Shown: in pieces, positions 1 to 6,932 of the stretch
Numbering within the stretch: position 1 is the first letter of the stretch
Layout of the letters: each line of letters begins with the position of its first letter
Source: Actinoallomurus sp050942425
GTDB taxonomy: Bacteria > Actinomycetota > Actinomycetes > Streptosporangiales > Streptosporangiaceae
Length of the DNA: 64,000 nucleotides
Direction: 5' to 3'
Assembly (NCBI RefSeq): GCF_050942425.1
Contig: NZ_CP192063.1
Span: 7,998,001 to 8,062,000, forward strand
The notes under the pieces: generated by a model
What the model saw: the letters and a program-made list of their open reading frames with translations, nothing else
Database searches by the model: none
Told to the model about the DNA's origin: nothing
Made by a program: the position numbers and the translations under genes

Positions 1-86
1 ACGTTCGCCCACGACGGGCAGAGCTTCGCCACGACGGGCGGGTCTGGGACGACCCGGTTCTGGACGTTCCGCTGATCGGCCCCGGC
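1..86. other. left-edge sequence, no gene assigned
   Basis: This stretch lies beyond the stop codon of the amidohydrolase gene and runs off the window. One plus-strand frame (third base onward) is open and reads protein-like (…GRVWDDPVLDVPLIG…), so it could be the tail of an upstream plus-strand gene. The frame then continues into antisense of the amidohydrolase, so I cannot tell where such a gene would end. Confidence 0.3.
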
Positions 87-923
87 TCAGTAGCGTCGGG
101 GACCGGCTCGGTGGCTGCCGCTCGTGGTGATCACGAAGTTGCGCCGGAAGTACTCGCTCGGCGTGAGCGACAGGCGCGGCATCGGCGTGGCCGCCCCGAC
201 CGTCCGCGTCGCGAACGCGTGCCGGTTGTCGATCCGCCGCAGCCAGTACGGGATGCCTTCGCCGAGGTGGCCGAGCACGACGGTCAGCCCCGGGTGGCGG
301 TCCAGCGTGCCGCTGAGGATGAGCCGCATGGCGTGCAGCCCGGCCTCGGCCTGGTAACCCCAGATCGCCCCGGGCAGCCCGTAGTCGCGGTAGGCGGCGA
401 GCATGCTCGGCGCCCGCGGGTGCAGGTAGATCGGCGCCCGGTTCGCCTCGGCCGCCTCCAGCAGCGGCGCGAACTCCGGCTCGTCCAGGTACCGCCCGCC
501 GGTGTGCGAGTAGATCATGATGCCGTTGAGCCCGAGCGGACCCATGGCCCGCTCGATCTCGGCGGCCGTGGCGACCGGATCCTGCGGCGCCACCGCGGCC
601 AGCCCGCCGAACCGGCCCGGGTGCCGCCGCACGATCGCGGCCAGCGCGTCGTTGAACTCCCGGGCCAGCGGCACCGCGTCGGCCGCCTGATAGGGCTGGA
701 CCCCGGGCGGATTGAGGCTGAGCACCGCCATGTCCTGTCCGAGCGTGTCCATCTCCCGCAGCCGGGCATCGAGATCGACGAGCCGAGCGCGGAGACCACG
801 AGGGTTCTCCACCGTACGCATCAGATCCATCTCGGTCTCGTCGCCCGGCACGACGTCCAGGCCGTGCGCGACGCGCAGGAACGCCTCGGTGGCCATGTGC
901 TCCTCGACCGCGATGACCCTCAT
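87..923 (-). CDS. amidohydrolase family 2 protein, C-terminally truncated
   Basis: A 278-residue TIM-barrel metal hydrolase or decarboxylase of the ACMSD/gamma-resorcylate decarboxylase type. The start gives the family N-terminus MRVIAVEEHM with the metal-binding E-x-H. Later come a YLHPR histidine and a VLGHLGEG histidine. Family members usually run to about 320-340 residues and carry a late catalytic Asp in an FSxDxP motif. Here the protein stops soon after NFVITTSG with an unrelated tail (SHRAGPRRY), so that Asp is missing. No other frame restores the family sequence within the window. The start overlaps the SDR stop by ATGA, so it is the last gene of a three-gene operon. It is likely inactive or altered unless the break is a sequence error. 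Confidence 0.75.
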   Translation of the reverse strand: MRVIAVEEHMATEAFLRVAHGLDVVPGDETEMDLMRTVENPRGLRARLVDLDARLREMDTLGQDMAVLSLNPPGVQPYQAADAVPLAREFNDALAAIVRRHPGRFGGLAAVAPQDPVATAAEIERAMGPLGLNGIMIYSHTGGRYLDEPEFAPLLEAAEANRAPIYLHPRAPSMLAAYRDYGLPGAIWGYQAEAGLHAMRLILSGTLDRHPGLTVVLGHLGEGIPYWLRRIDNRHAFATRTVGAATPMPRLSLTPSEYFRRNFVITTSGSHRAGPRRY

Positions 924-1672
924 GCCCGCCGTCCGCCGTCGACCGACATCGCGATCCCGGTGACGAAGGACGCGGCGTCCGAGCAGAGCCAGACCGCGGC
1001 CGCCGCGGCCTCCTCCGGCGTGGCCAGCCGGCCGAGCGGCGTGATCGCCGCCTGCCGCGTGATCATGTCGGTGCCGGCCGCCACCCTCTCGAACCCGGGA
1101 GTGAGGGTCGGGCCGGGGCAGACGGCGTTGACCCGGATGTCGTCCGGTGCGTAGTCGACCGCGGCGACCTTGGTGAGCCCGACGATGCCGTGTTTGGCGG
1201 CCACGTAGGCGGGGGCGGTGGGGATCGCGTACAGGCCTCCGTTGGAGGCGATGTTGACGATCGCGCCGCCGCCGCGCTGCCGCAGGACGGGCAGTTCGTA
1301 CTTCATGCACAGGAAGGTCCCGGCCAGGTTGACGTGGACCACGCGCTCGAACTCGTCCAGGGTCATCTGGTCGAGCTGCCGGTGGTGCGAGTCCAGGCCG
1401 GCGTTGTTCACGGCGAAATCGAGGCCACCGTACGCCGTGACCGTACGCTCGACGGCCGCCTCCACGGAGCGTTCGTCGGCGATGTCGGCGGTGACGGTCA
1501 GCGCTTCCCCGCCGTCTTTCCTGATCATCTCGGTGGTCTCGGTCGCCGCGCTCTCGTCGATGTCGAGCACGGCGACCGCGGCGCCGCTCCGGGCGAACTC
1601 CAGCGCCGCCGCGCGGCCGATCCCGCTGCCGGCGCCGGTGACCAGTCCCACCTTTCGGGAAGCGTCGCTCAT
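920..1672 (-). CDS. SDR family NAD(P)-dependent oxidoreductase
   Basis: A 250-residue classical short-chain dehydrogenase. Visible are the cofactor loop TGAGSGIG near residue 12, DI after beta-2 (favouring NAD), NNAG near 90, the catalytic Ser in NIASNGG and the Y-x-x-x-K of AYVAAK, and a C-terminal SVDGG. It ends with an ATGA overlap into the amidohydrolase and begins with an ATGA overlap from the small upstream gene, so translation is coupled. The track of upstream in-frame sequence was cut at the ATG that follows the upstream stop. The substrate is unknown; with the amidohydrolase it suggests degradation of a cyclic or aromatic alcohol. Confidence 0.9.
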   Translation of the reverse strand: MSDASRKVGLVTGAGSGIGRAAALEFARSGAAVAVLDIDESAATETTEMIRKDGGEALTVTADIADERSVEAAVERTVTAYGGLDFAVNNAGLDSHHRQLDQMTLDEFERVVHVNLAGTFLCMKYELPVLRQRGGGAIVNIASNGGLYAIPTAPAYVAAKHGIVGLTKVAAVDYAPDDIRVNAVCPGPTLTPGFERVAAGTDMITRQAAITPLGRLATPEEAAAAAVWLCSDAASFVTGIAMSVDGGRRA

Positions 1673-1986
1673 ACCAGTGCCTCGTGGTTCGCCCAGGCGA
1701 CCTTGTACGGGTGCCGCGACTGCCAGCGGTCGATGACCTCGTGCACGCCGGGCGCGCTGAACCCCTTCGCCAGCGCGTCGATGTCGGCCACGGTGACCTG
1801 CACGATCGCGGTCGCGATCAGCGCCGGAATGGCCTCCTCGCCGGGGATGGGGATGTGCCGCCGGGCCACGACCGACTGCACGAAACCGGCGTCGAGCATG
1901 ACCCGTTCGATATCCGCGAGGTATTGGTCGAGCTCGGTTTCGGGCAGCGGCCGATCGAAGGAAACGATCATCGTGTGATTGATCAT
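1669..1986 (-). CDS. small conserved-looking protein, first gene of the SDR operon
   Basis: A 105-residue protein, acidic and without membrane segments. An N-terminal beta strand (MIVSFDRPLPETELDQYLAD) and an AIVQVTVADIDAL segment would fit a dimeric alpha/beta barrel, but I do not recognise the family. It overlaps the SDR start by four bases and lies 70 bp from the divergent LysR gene, so it is the promoter-proximal gene of this operon. A second ATG five codons in (MIVSF) is an equally possible start. Function unknown; a role as ligand-binding or isomerase subunit is only a guess. Confidence 0.65.
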   Translation of the reverse strand: MINHTMIVSFDRPLPETELDQYLADIERVMLDAGFVQSVVARRHIPIPGEEAIPALIATAIVQVTVADIDALAKGFSAPGVHEVIDRWQSRHPYKVAWANHEALV

Positions 1987-2056
1987 GCATCGATTCTTGA
2001 TGGCGAACGCCGCTGACGTCCAAGACCGGTTGGATCTTCAGCGATAACCTGGAGGC

Positions 2057-2920
2057 ATGGTTGAACTGCAGACCCGGGAGCTCGAGTACTTCATCGCGGT
2101 CGCCGACGAGCTGCACTTCGGCCGGGCCGCCGTCCGGCTCTCGATCGCCCAGCCGGCGCTCTCGAAGGCGATCCGGCGGATCGAGACCCGGCTCGGCGTC
2201 CCGCTGTTCATCCGCTCAAGCCGACACGTCGAGCTCACCCCGGCCGGGGAGGCGTTGCAGGAGCACGGGCGGCACGCGCTCAACGCGGTCAGCGCCGCCG
2301 TCCGGAACGCCCGGCGCGCCGGCGACACCCAGGCCCCTCTCCGGCTCGTACTCAAGCCCGGCGGCGACGCCGGGCTGCTGTCCGGGCTCCTGGCCGAGTA
2401 CGCCCACCAGCCCGACGCCCGCCAGGTGGACATCCTGTTCAGCGGCCCCACCGACCGCACCGACTTCCTGCGCGACGGCCGGGCCGACGTCGGCCTGCTC
2501 TACGCACCGTTCGACGATCTGGGCGGCCTGGCCCACGAGACGCTGGTCACCGAGGACCGCGTGGTCATCGTCCCGTCCGACCACCGCCTGGCCAGGCAGG
2601 CTCTGGTGCGAATGTCCGATCTGGAGGGTGAGACGCTGCCGCGTTGGAAAGGGATCCCCGGGGGCGACGGCACTGGTCCCGAGGTCACCGACGTGATCCA
2701 GCTGTTCCACATGATCACGACGAGCCGGATGATCGGGGTGCTGCCCCGCTCCCTGGTCGAACTGGCCCCGGACGGCCTGGTCCTCATCCCGGTTGCCGAC
2801 GCGCCACCCAGCCGCCTCGTGCTCGCCTGGAACGAGCAGGACCGCCGACCGCTGGTCGCGTCGTTCGTGGCCGCCGCGCTCAGGCTATTCCGTTATGCGC
2901 GAGAAGAGAGGTCGCGCTGA
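2057..2920 (+). CDS. LysR-family transcriptional regulator
   Basis: A 287-residue LTTR with an N-terminal winged helix-turn-helix (ELEYFIAVADELHFGRAAVRLSIAQPALSKAIRRIE, residues about 8-43) and a C-terminal periplasmic-binding-like effector domain. GGAGG at 2051-2055 precisely supports the ATG. It is divergent from the small protein/SDR/amidohydrolase operon across 70 bp, the classic arrangement for an LTTR controlling the facing operon and itself. The effector is unknown but probably an intermediate of that pathway. Its last 28 bases overlap the converging GNAT gene. Confidence 0.92.
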   Translation: MVELQTRELEYFIAVADELHFGRAAVRLSIAQPALSKAIRRIETRLGVPLFIRSSRHVELTPAGEALQEHGRHALNAVSAAVRNARRAGDTQAPLRLVLKPGGDAGLLSGLLAEYAHQPDARQVDILFSGPTDRTDFLRDGRADVGLLYAPFDDLGGLAHETLVTEDRVVIVPSDHRLARQALVRMSDLEGETLPRWKGIPGGDGTGPEVTDVIQLFHMITTSRMIGVLPRSLVELAPDGLVLIPVADAPPSRLVLAWNEQDRRPLVASFVAAALRLFRYAREERSR

Positions 2921-3393
2921 TACCAGGTGCCTTGCTTCCCGCCGAGATGCGCCGGGTCGGCCGGGCCGACCGGGACGAACCCGGCCTTGGTCAGCACCTT
3001 CTGGGACGCGGCGTTCTGGTGGGAGGTCGCCGCCCTGAGCGTACGCAGCCCGTGCCGCGCCACCGCCAGCCGGCACATCTCCTGGACGGTCGCGGTCGCC
3101 ACGCCACGGCCGGCGACGTGCTGCGCGACCCGGTAGCCGAGTTCGGCGGTGCCGTCCTCGACGAAGCGCAGATTGAACCGGCCCAGGACCGAGCCGTCCT
3201 CGGCGACGAGCACGTAGAAGGCACCGACGCCGGCCTCCTGCTCAGCCAGCAAGGCATTGTGCCGGTCGGTGAACTGGTCGTAGAACTCGTCGCCGCGGTC
3301 GGAGATCGAGGCGGCGAAGTAGGCGCGGTTCGTCAGCTCGAAGGCCAGGACCGCCGGGCCATGGCCGGCGCGCAGCCGCTGCAGCTCGGGCAC
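2893..3393 (-). CDS. GNAT family N-acetyltransferase (RimJ/RimL type)
   Basis: A 166-residue acetyltransferase. The acetyl-CoA site is visible as YRVAQHVAGRGVATATV (Q/R-x-x-G-x-G/A pattern) around residue 90-108, followed by NAASQKVLTKAGF, the usual GNAT C-terminal motif. The front part FELTNRAYFAASI…LLAEQEAGVGAFYVL resembles ribosomal-protein or small-molecule acetyltransferases of the RimJ/RimL group. It converges on the LysR gene with a 28-bp tail overlap. Substrate unknown. Confidence 0.85.
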   Translation of the reverse strand: MPELQRLRAGHGPAVLAFELTNRAYFAASISDRGDEFYDQFTDRHNALLAEQEAGVGAFYVLVAEDGSVLGRFNLRFVEDGTAELGYRVAQHVAGRGVATATVQEMCRLAVARHGLRTLRAATSHQNAASQKVLTKAGFVPVGPADPAHLGGKQGTWYQRDLSSRA

Positions 3394-3483
3394 TGGCCGA
3401 CTCTACGCAGATGGTGCGCTGAGGTCATCTGAGTTTCCGCCGGCGGCCGACAACCCACGACATCGCGGTGTACGACTGGCGTA

Positions 3484-3894
3484 CTAACCCGGGTAAACGG
3501 TGCCTTCCTCGACGAAGCAGAGCGGGTTGCCCCACGGGTCCTGGGCATAGAACGAGCGCTCGCCCCACGGGCGTACGGCGATCGCACCGGCGGGGGCGTC
3601 GTGCACCAGCTCGGTCGAGAGGCACCCCAGCGTCTCCGCTCGCCCGAAGACGGCTTCCAGGTCGCCGACGGTGAAGTAGAGCGCCTTCGCCGCGGGGTGC
3701 GGCGTCTGCTGGGGCACCTCCTGCACGGAGATGGTGACGGGCCCGCACTCGAAGTACGCGCGCGCCCCGGCCTGCCTGCGCCCCTCGATGCCGAACAGCC
3801 GGCCGTAGAAGTCGACCGCCTCGTCGAGGTCGCCGACCTCCACGCTGAGCCGGAAGAAACGCGGAACGTCCCCGGATGCTCCGATCGATGCCAT
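3484..3894 (-). CDS. VOC (glyoxalase/bleomycin-resistance) family protein
   Basis: A 136-residue protein with two beta-alpha-beta-beta-beta modules: FFRLSVEVGDLDEAVDFYGRLFG near the start and SFYAQDPWGNPLCFVEEG at the end, the common VOC signature. The chosen ATG follows AGGAGG at a normal distance and starts one base after the stop of the arsR-like gene; upstream in-frame residues would overlap that gene. Likely a metal-dependent dioxygenase, lyase or antibiotic-binding fold; the ArsR partner implies inducible expression. Confidence 0.85.
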   Translation of the reverse strand: MASIGASGDVPRFFRLSVEVGDLDEAVDFYGRLFGIEGRRQAGARAYFECGPVTISVQEVPQQTPHPAAKALYFTVGDLEAVFGRAETLGCLSTELVHDAPAGAIAVRPWGERSFYAQDPWGNPLCFVEEGTVYPG

Positions 3895-3895
3895 G

Positions 3896-4216
3896 TCAGT
3901 TGCCCTCCTGATGGTCAGGTCGCCGGGAGAAGTGGGCAAGCCACTCACTCACGAGGTCGAGCCGCTTGCGTTCCAGCCGGTAGATCCGCGAGCGACCCTG
4001 ACGCTCGCTGCTGACCAGGCCGGCCGCCTCCAACACCTGGAGATGCTTCGTCGTCGTCTGCCAGGCATGCGAGAACACCGCCGCGATCTCACCGGCGGTC
4101 ATCGACCCGCCGTTGAAGTAGATCGTGAGCAGGACGCGTCGCCGCGCCGGATGCGCCAACGCACTGAAGACGGCCTCAAAGGCGTCCCGGTGCTCCGCTG
4201 GTTCGCCGGACATCAT
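3896..4216 (-). CDS. ArsR-family winged-helix regulator
   Basis: A 106-residue regulator with an ArsR-type winged helix (FSALAHPARRRVLLTIY…MTAGEIAAVFSHAWQTTTKHLQVLEAAGLVSSERQGRSRIYRL). No cysteine-rich metal site is present (no Cys at all), so it belongs to the non-metal ArsR group often paired with VOC or SRPBCC proteins. It lies directly upstream of the VOC gene (1-bp gap), forming a two-gene operon that it probably represses. It is divergent from the TetR gene across 187 bp. Confidence 0.88.
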   Translation of the reverse strand: MMSGEPAEHRDAFEAVFSALAHPARRRVLLTIYFNGGSMTAGEIAAVFSHAWQTTTKHLQVLEAAGLVSSERQGRSRIYRLERKRLDLVSEWLAHFSRRPDHQEGN

Positions 4217-4366
4217 TCACCCGTCCCGCTGATTGTTGTCTTCGCAATATTCAGCCTACAGGGTGATTATTGCTTCCGGTGACCCCGGTGAGCGAAAGCG
4301 GCTCTCGCGGTCACCCGCATCGGGCGGGCGGCGGGGCTGTGTTATCTTTTGGTCGATCGTCCAGAA

Positions 4367-4385
4367 CGAACGCTCAGGGCGTTCG
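4367..4385. promoter_or_regulatory. TetR-type inverted repeat upstream of tetR/FAD monooxygenase
   Basis: A perfect inverted repeat with arms CGAACGC and GCGTTCG around a 5-bp centre (TCAGG). It ends 18 bp before the TetR start, where it would cover the promoter or transcription start. Size, symmetry and position fit an autoregulatory TetR operator controlling the tetR-monooxygenase pair. Confidence 0.65.
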
Positions 4386-4403
4386 ACCAAGGAGTGCGAT
4401 GCG

Positions 4404-4997
4404 ATGGGTACGACAGCGGATCGAGGCCGTGAGGTGCGTCAGCGGCTGCTGAAGGCGGCGGCCGAGTTGATCGCCGAGCGGGGCTGGACCGCGGTCAGTA
4501 CCCGCGTGCTGGCCGAGCGGGCCGGCGTGGCCTCTGGCGTGGTGCATTACCACTTCTCATCGGTCCAGGCGCTGCTGGCCGAGGCGGCCCTCACGGTGAT
4601 GCGCGGTCTGCTCGAGCAGGCGGGCGCGGGCCTGGAAGGGGCGCGGACGCCGGACGAGGCGCTCGGCATGATGGTGGGCTTCCTCGAGGACTACGACGGC
4701 CGGGATCCGACGTCACTGCTGTTCGCCGAGACGTACCTTGCCGCCGGCCGCGACGAGGAGCTGCGCCGATCGCTGGGCGAGATCGTCATCGAGTTCCGTC
4801 GGCAGTTCGCCGGCCGGTTGGCCGAGCACAAGGTGGCCTCGCCCGAGGCGACCGCCGCGGTGCTGGCCGCCGCGATCGACGGCATCATGCTGCACCGCGC
4901 ACTCCTCCCAGGCCCGGACGCCGCGGACCTGACGGCCGTGCTGCGCCGCCTCGTCGCGCCCACCGAGTTCGCACGAGAGGACAGGGAGATCTCATGA
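4404..4997 (+). CDS. TetR-family regulator
   Basis: A 197-residue TetR protein: N-terminal HTH (LLKAAAELIAERGWTAVSTRVLAERAGVASGVVHYHFSSVQALLAEA, residues 14-59) and an all-helical ligand domain. GGAG at 4391-4394 supports the ATG. Its stop overlaps the start of the FAD monooxygenase (ATGA, 4994-4997), so the two are co-translated and the regulator likely senses that enzyme's substrate. A perfect inverted repeat lies just upstream. Confidence 0.92.
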   Translation: MGTTADRGREVRQRLLKAAAELIAERGWTAVSTRVLAERAGVASGVVHYHFSSVQALLAEAALTVMRGLLEQAGAGLEGARTPDEALGMMVGFLEDYDGRDPTSLLFAETYLAAGRDEELRRSLGEIVIEFRRQFAGRLAEHKVASPEATAAVLAAAIDGIMLHRALLPGPDAADLTAVLRRLVAPTEFAREDREIS

Positions 4998-6202
4998 AGG
5001 TGGTCATCTGCGGAGCCGGTATCGCCGGGCTGGCCCTCGCCCAGCGTCTCGATGCGTCCGGGGCGGAGGTCGTGGTCGTGGAGAAGGCTCCCGGCCCTCG
5101 CCCCCAGGGCTACATGATCGACTTCTTCGGGCCCGGCTACGACGCCGCCGAGGCCATGGGCGTGCTGCCCCGCATCCGCGAGCTGGGACACCACGTCGAT
5201 GAAATGACCTACCGGGACGAACACGGACGTCCGCGCTCCCGGATGCGCTTCGCGCAGTTCGCCAAGATCGTGAACGGCCGGCTGGTCAGCATCATGCGCC
5301 CCGACCTGGAACGCGCGCTGCGCGAACACGTCCCCGACCGGGTCGAGGTGCGCTACGGCACCACGCTCACCCACGTCGGCAACCGCGCCGACGGCGTCAC
5401 GGTCACCCTCACCGACGGCGGCACGATCGAAGCAGACCTGCTGGTGGGCGCCGACGGCATCCACTCCACCGTCCGCCGCCAGGTCTTCGGAGCCGAACGG
5501 GACTTCCTGCGGTACCTGGGGTTCCACACGGCCGCGTACTCCTTCGACGACGCGGACATCCACGACCAGGTGACCGGGCAGCTCTGCCTGACCGACACCG
5601 TCGACCGGCAGATGGGCTTCTACGGGCTGCAGGACCGGCGCGTGGCGGTGTTCGCCGTGCATCGCACCGCCGACCCGGCGCTGCCGGCCGATCCACGCGC
5701 GGCGATCCGCCACGAGTACGGCACGCTCGGCTGGATGGTGCCGCGTGCCCTGGCCGCCTGCCCGGCGCCGGAAGAGGTGTACTACGACCAGGTCGCCCAG
5801 ATCGAGATGCCGACCTGGAGCCGGGACCGTGTCGTGCTGATCGGCGACGCCGCGTATGCGGTGTCCCTGCTGGCCGGTCAGGGAGCTTCTCTGGGCATCA
5901 CCGGCGCGTACGTCCTCGCCGAGCACCTGTCCCGCGCCGATGCGGTCGAGACCGCCCTGGAGCGCTACGAACAGATGCTGCGGCCGGTGGTGACCGACAA
6001 GCAGCGGGTGGCCCGGAAGGGGACGCGCTGGTTCATCCCCGCCACGACCCGGCAGCTGCATATCCGGCGGGCGGCCCTCGGGCTGTCGCGGCTTCCGGTC
6101 GTCGACCGGTACGTCGCCGCCGCTCTCTCCGGCAAGTCCACCGCGATCATCACCAACCTGCGCGCGACCGCCCCGCGATCCACCCTCTCCAACGCCACCT
6201 GA
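4994..6202 (+). CDS. FAD-dependent monooxygenase (PHBH/TetX-like fold)
   Basis: A 402-residue class A flavoprotein hydroxylase. Visible are GAGIAGLALA for the FAD dinucleotide fold, VVEKAP after beta-2, the GADGIHSTVR (DG) motif near residue 150, and RVVLIGDAAYAVSLLAGQGAS (GD motif) near 280-300. It uses NAD(P)H and O2 to hydroxylate a small, perhaps aromatic or polyketide, substrate; flavin monooxygenases with a translationally fused TetR are often drug- or metabolite-modifying. The start codon overlaps the tetR stop. Confidence 0.92.
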   Translation: MKVVICGAGIAGLALAQRLDASGAEVVVVEKAPGPRPQGYMIDFFGPGYDAAEAMGVLPRIRELGHHVDEMTYRDEHGRPRSRMRFAQFAKIVNGRLVSIMRPDLERALREHVPDRVEVRYGTTLTHVGNRADGVTVTLTDGGTIEADLLVGADGIHSTVRRQVFGAERDFLRYLGFHTAAYSFDDADIHDQVTGQLCLTDTVDRQMGFYGLQDRRVAVFAVHRTADPALPADPRAAIRHEYGTLGWMVPRALAACPAPEEVYYDQVAQIEMPTWSRDRVVLIGDAAYAVSLLAGQGASLGITGAYVLAEHLSRADAVETALERYEQMLRPVVTDKQRVARKGTRWFIPATTRQLHIRRAALGLSRLPVVDRYVAAALSGKSTAIITNLRATAPRSTLSNAT

Positions 6203-6356
6203 TTCCCCACGGCGGCCGTGCGGACGGTCTCCTCCCCCGCAACCTGCTCGGCGATCCGCTCCTGTGGAAGAACGAAGTGCCCGCGGGGCCCGCCGGCGTA
6301 CCGTCTGGAGCTTTGTCGTCCCGACTCCGGTCATCGATCATGAGGGGGTGACATGG

Positions 6357-6911
6357 ATGCCGGAGCTCGCCGACGCCGAAACGCTGGCACGGCGTGCCGA
6401 ACTGGCCAGGGCCGTAATGGACGATCTGGCCGCCGCGGGGGTGCCCGTCATCCCGGCGGACGCCGATCCGTCGGTGACCGCGGGTGCGCGCGTGTACGTC
6501 GACCGGCTCGACGACGAGAGCGACGGTGGCGTCTTCGTCCAGTGGCAGGTGCACTTCACGCTGAGCTCCGCCGCCATGGACGCCCTGAGCGAGGGCCGGC
6601 AGGCCGACGACCCCTCCATCAGGCTCTCGGGCACGGCATCGCGCGCGATGCATGACGCGATCGCCGAGATCCTGACCGTGGCCGGCTACGACGTGCTGAA
6701 GGACGCCAACGACATGACACCGTTCCAGCTCAAGGTGCTGGAACGACACCCCCGGGACTCGTGGCGGGACCGGCTGGACGCGCAGACGGCGCGACGTCAG
6801 GAGGTCCTCATGACGACGGCCCGCGAGCGCGAGGCCCGCGGGCGAGCGGCCTGCGAGTGTGCTGCCTGCGAGGTCGAGACCCGAGACAGATCCGGCGCAC
6901 CTGAGGCGTGA
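6357..6911 (+). CDS. hypothetical protein
   Basis: A 184-residue soluble protein that I do not recognise. The ATG is preceded by GAGGGGG at a good distance. It contains ARVYVDRLDDESDGGVFVQWQVHF, probably a beta sheet, and a charged helical tail with two close CxxC-like cysteines (ACECAACE) near the C-terminus. It converges on sbcC with only 21 bp between stops. Nothing in the context suggests a role. Confidence 0.7.
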   Translation: MPELADAETLARRAELARAVMDDLAAAGVPVIPADADPSVTAGARVYVDRLDDESDGGVFVQWQVHFTLSSAAMDALSEGRQADDPSIRLSGTASRAMHDAIAEILTVAGYDVLKDANDMTPFQLKVLERHPRDSWRDRLDAQTARRQEVLMTTAREREARGRAACECAACEVETRDRSGAPEA

Positions 6912-6932
6912 CCAGCAGAACGAACACCCGGG

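Noticed and set aside
4691..6334. 547-codon minus-strand ORF opposite the FAD monooxygenase
   Set aside because: Low-complexity antisense frame; the plus-strand gene has all flavoprotein motifs.
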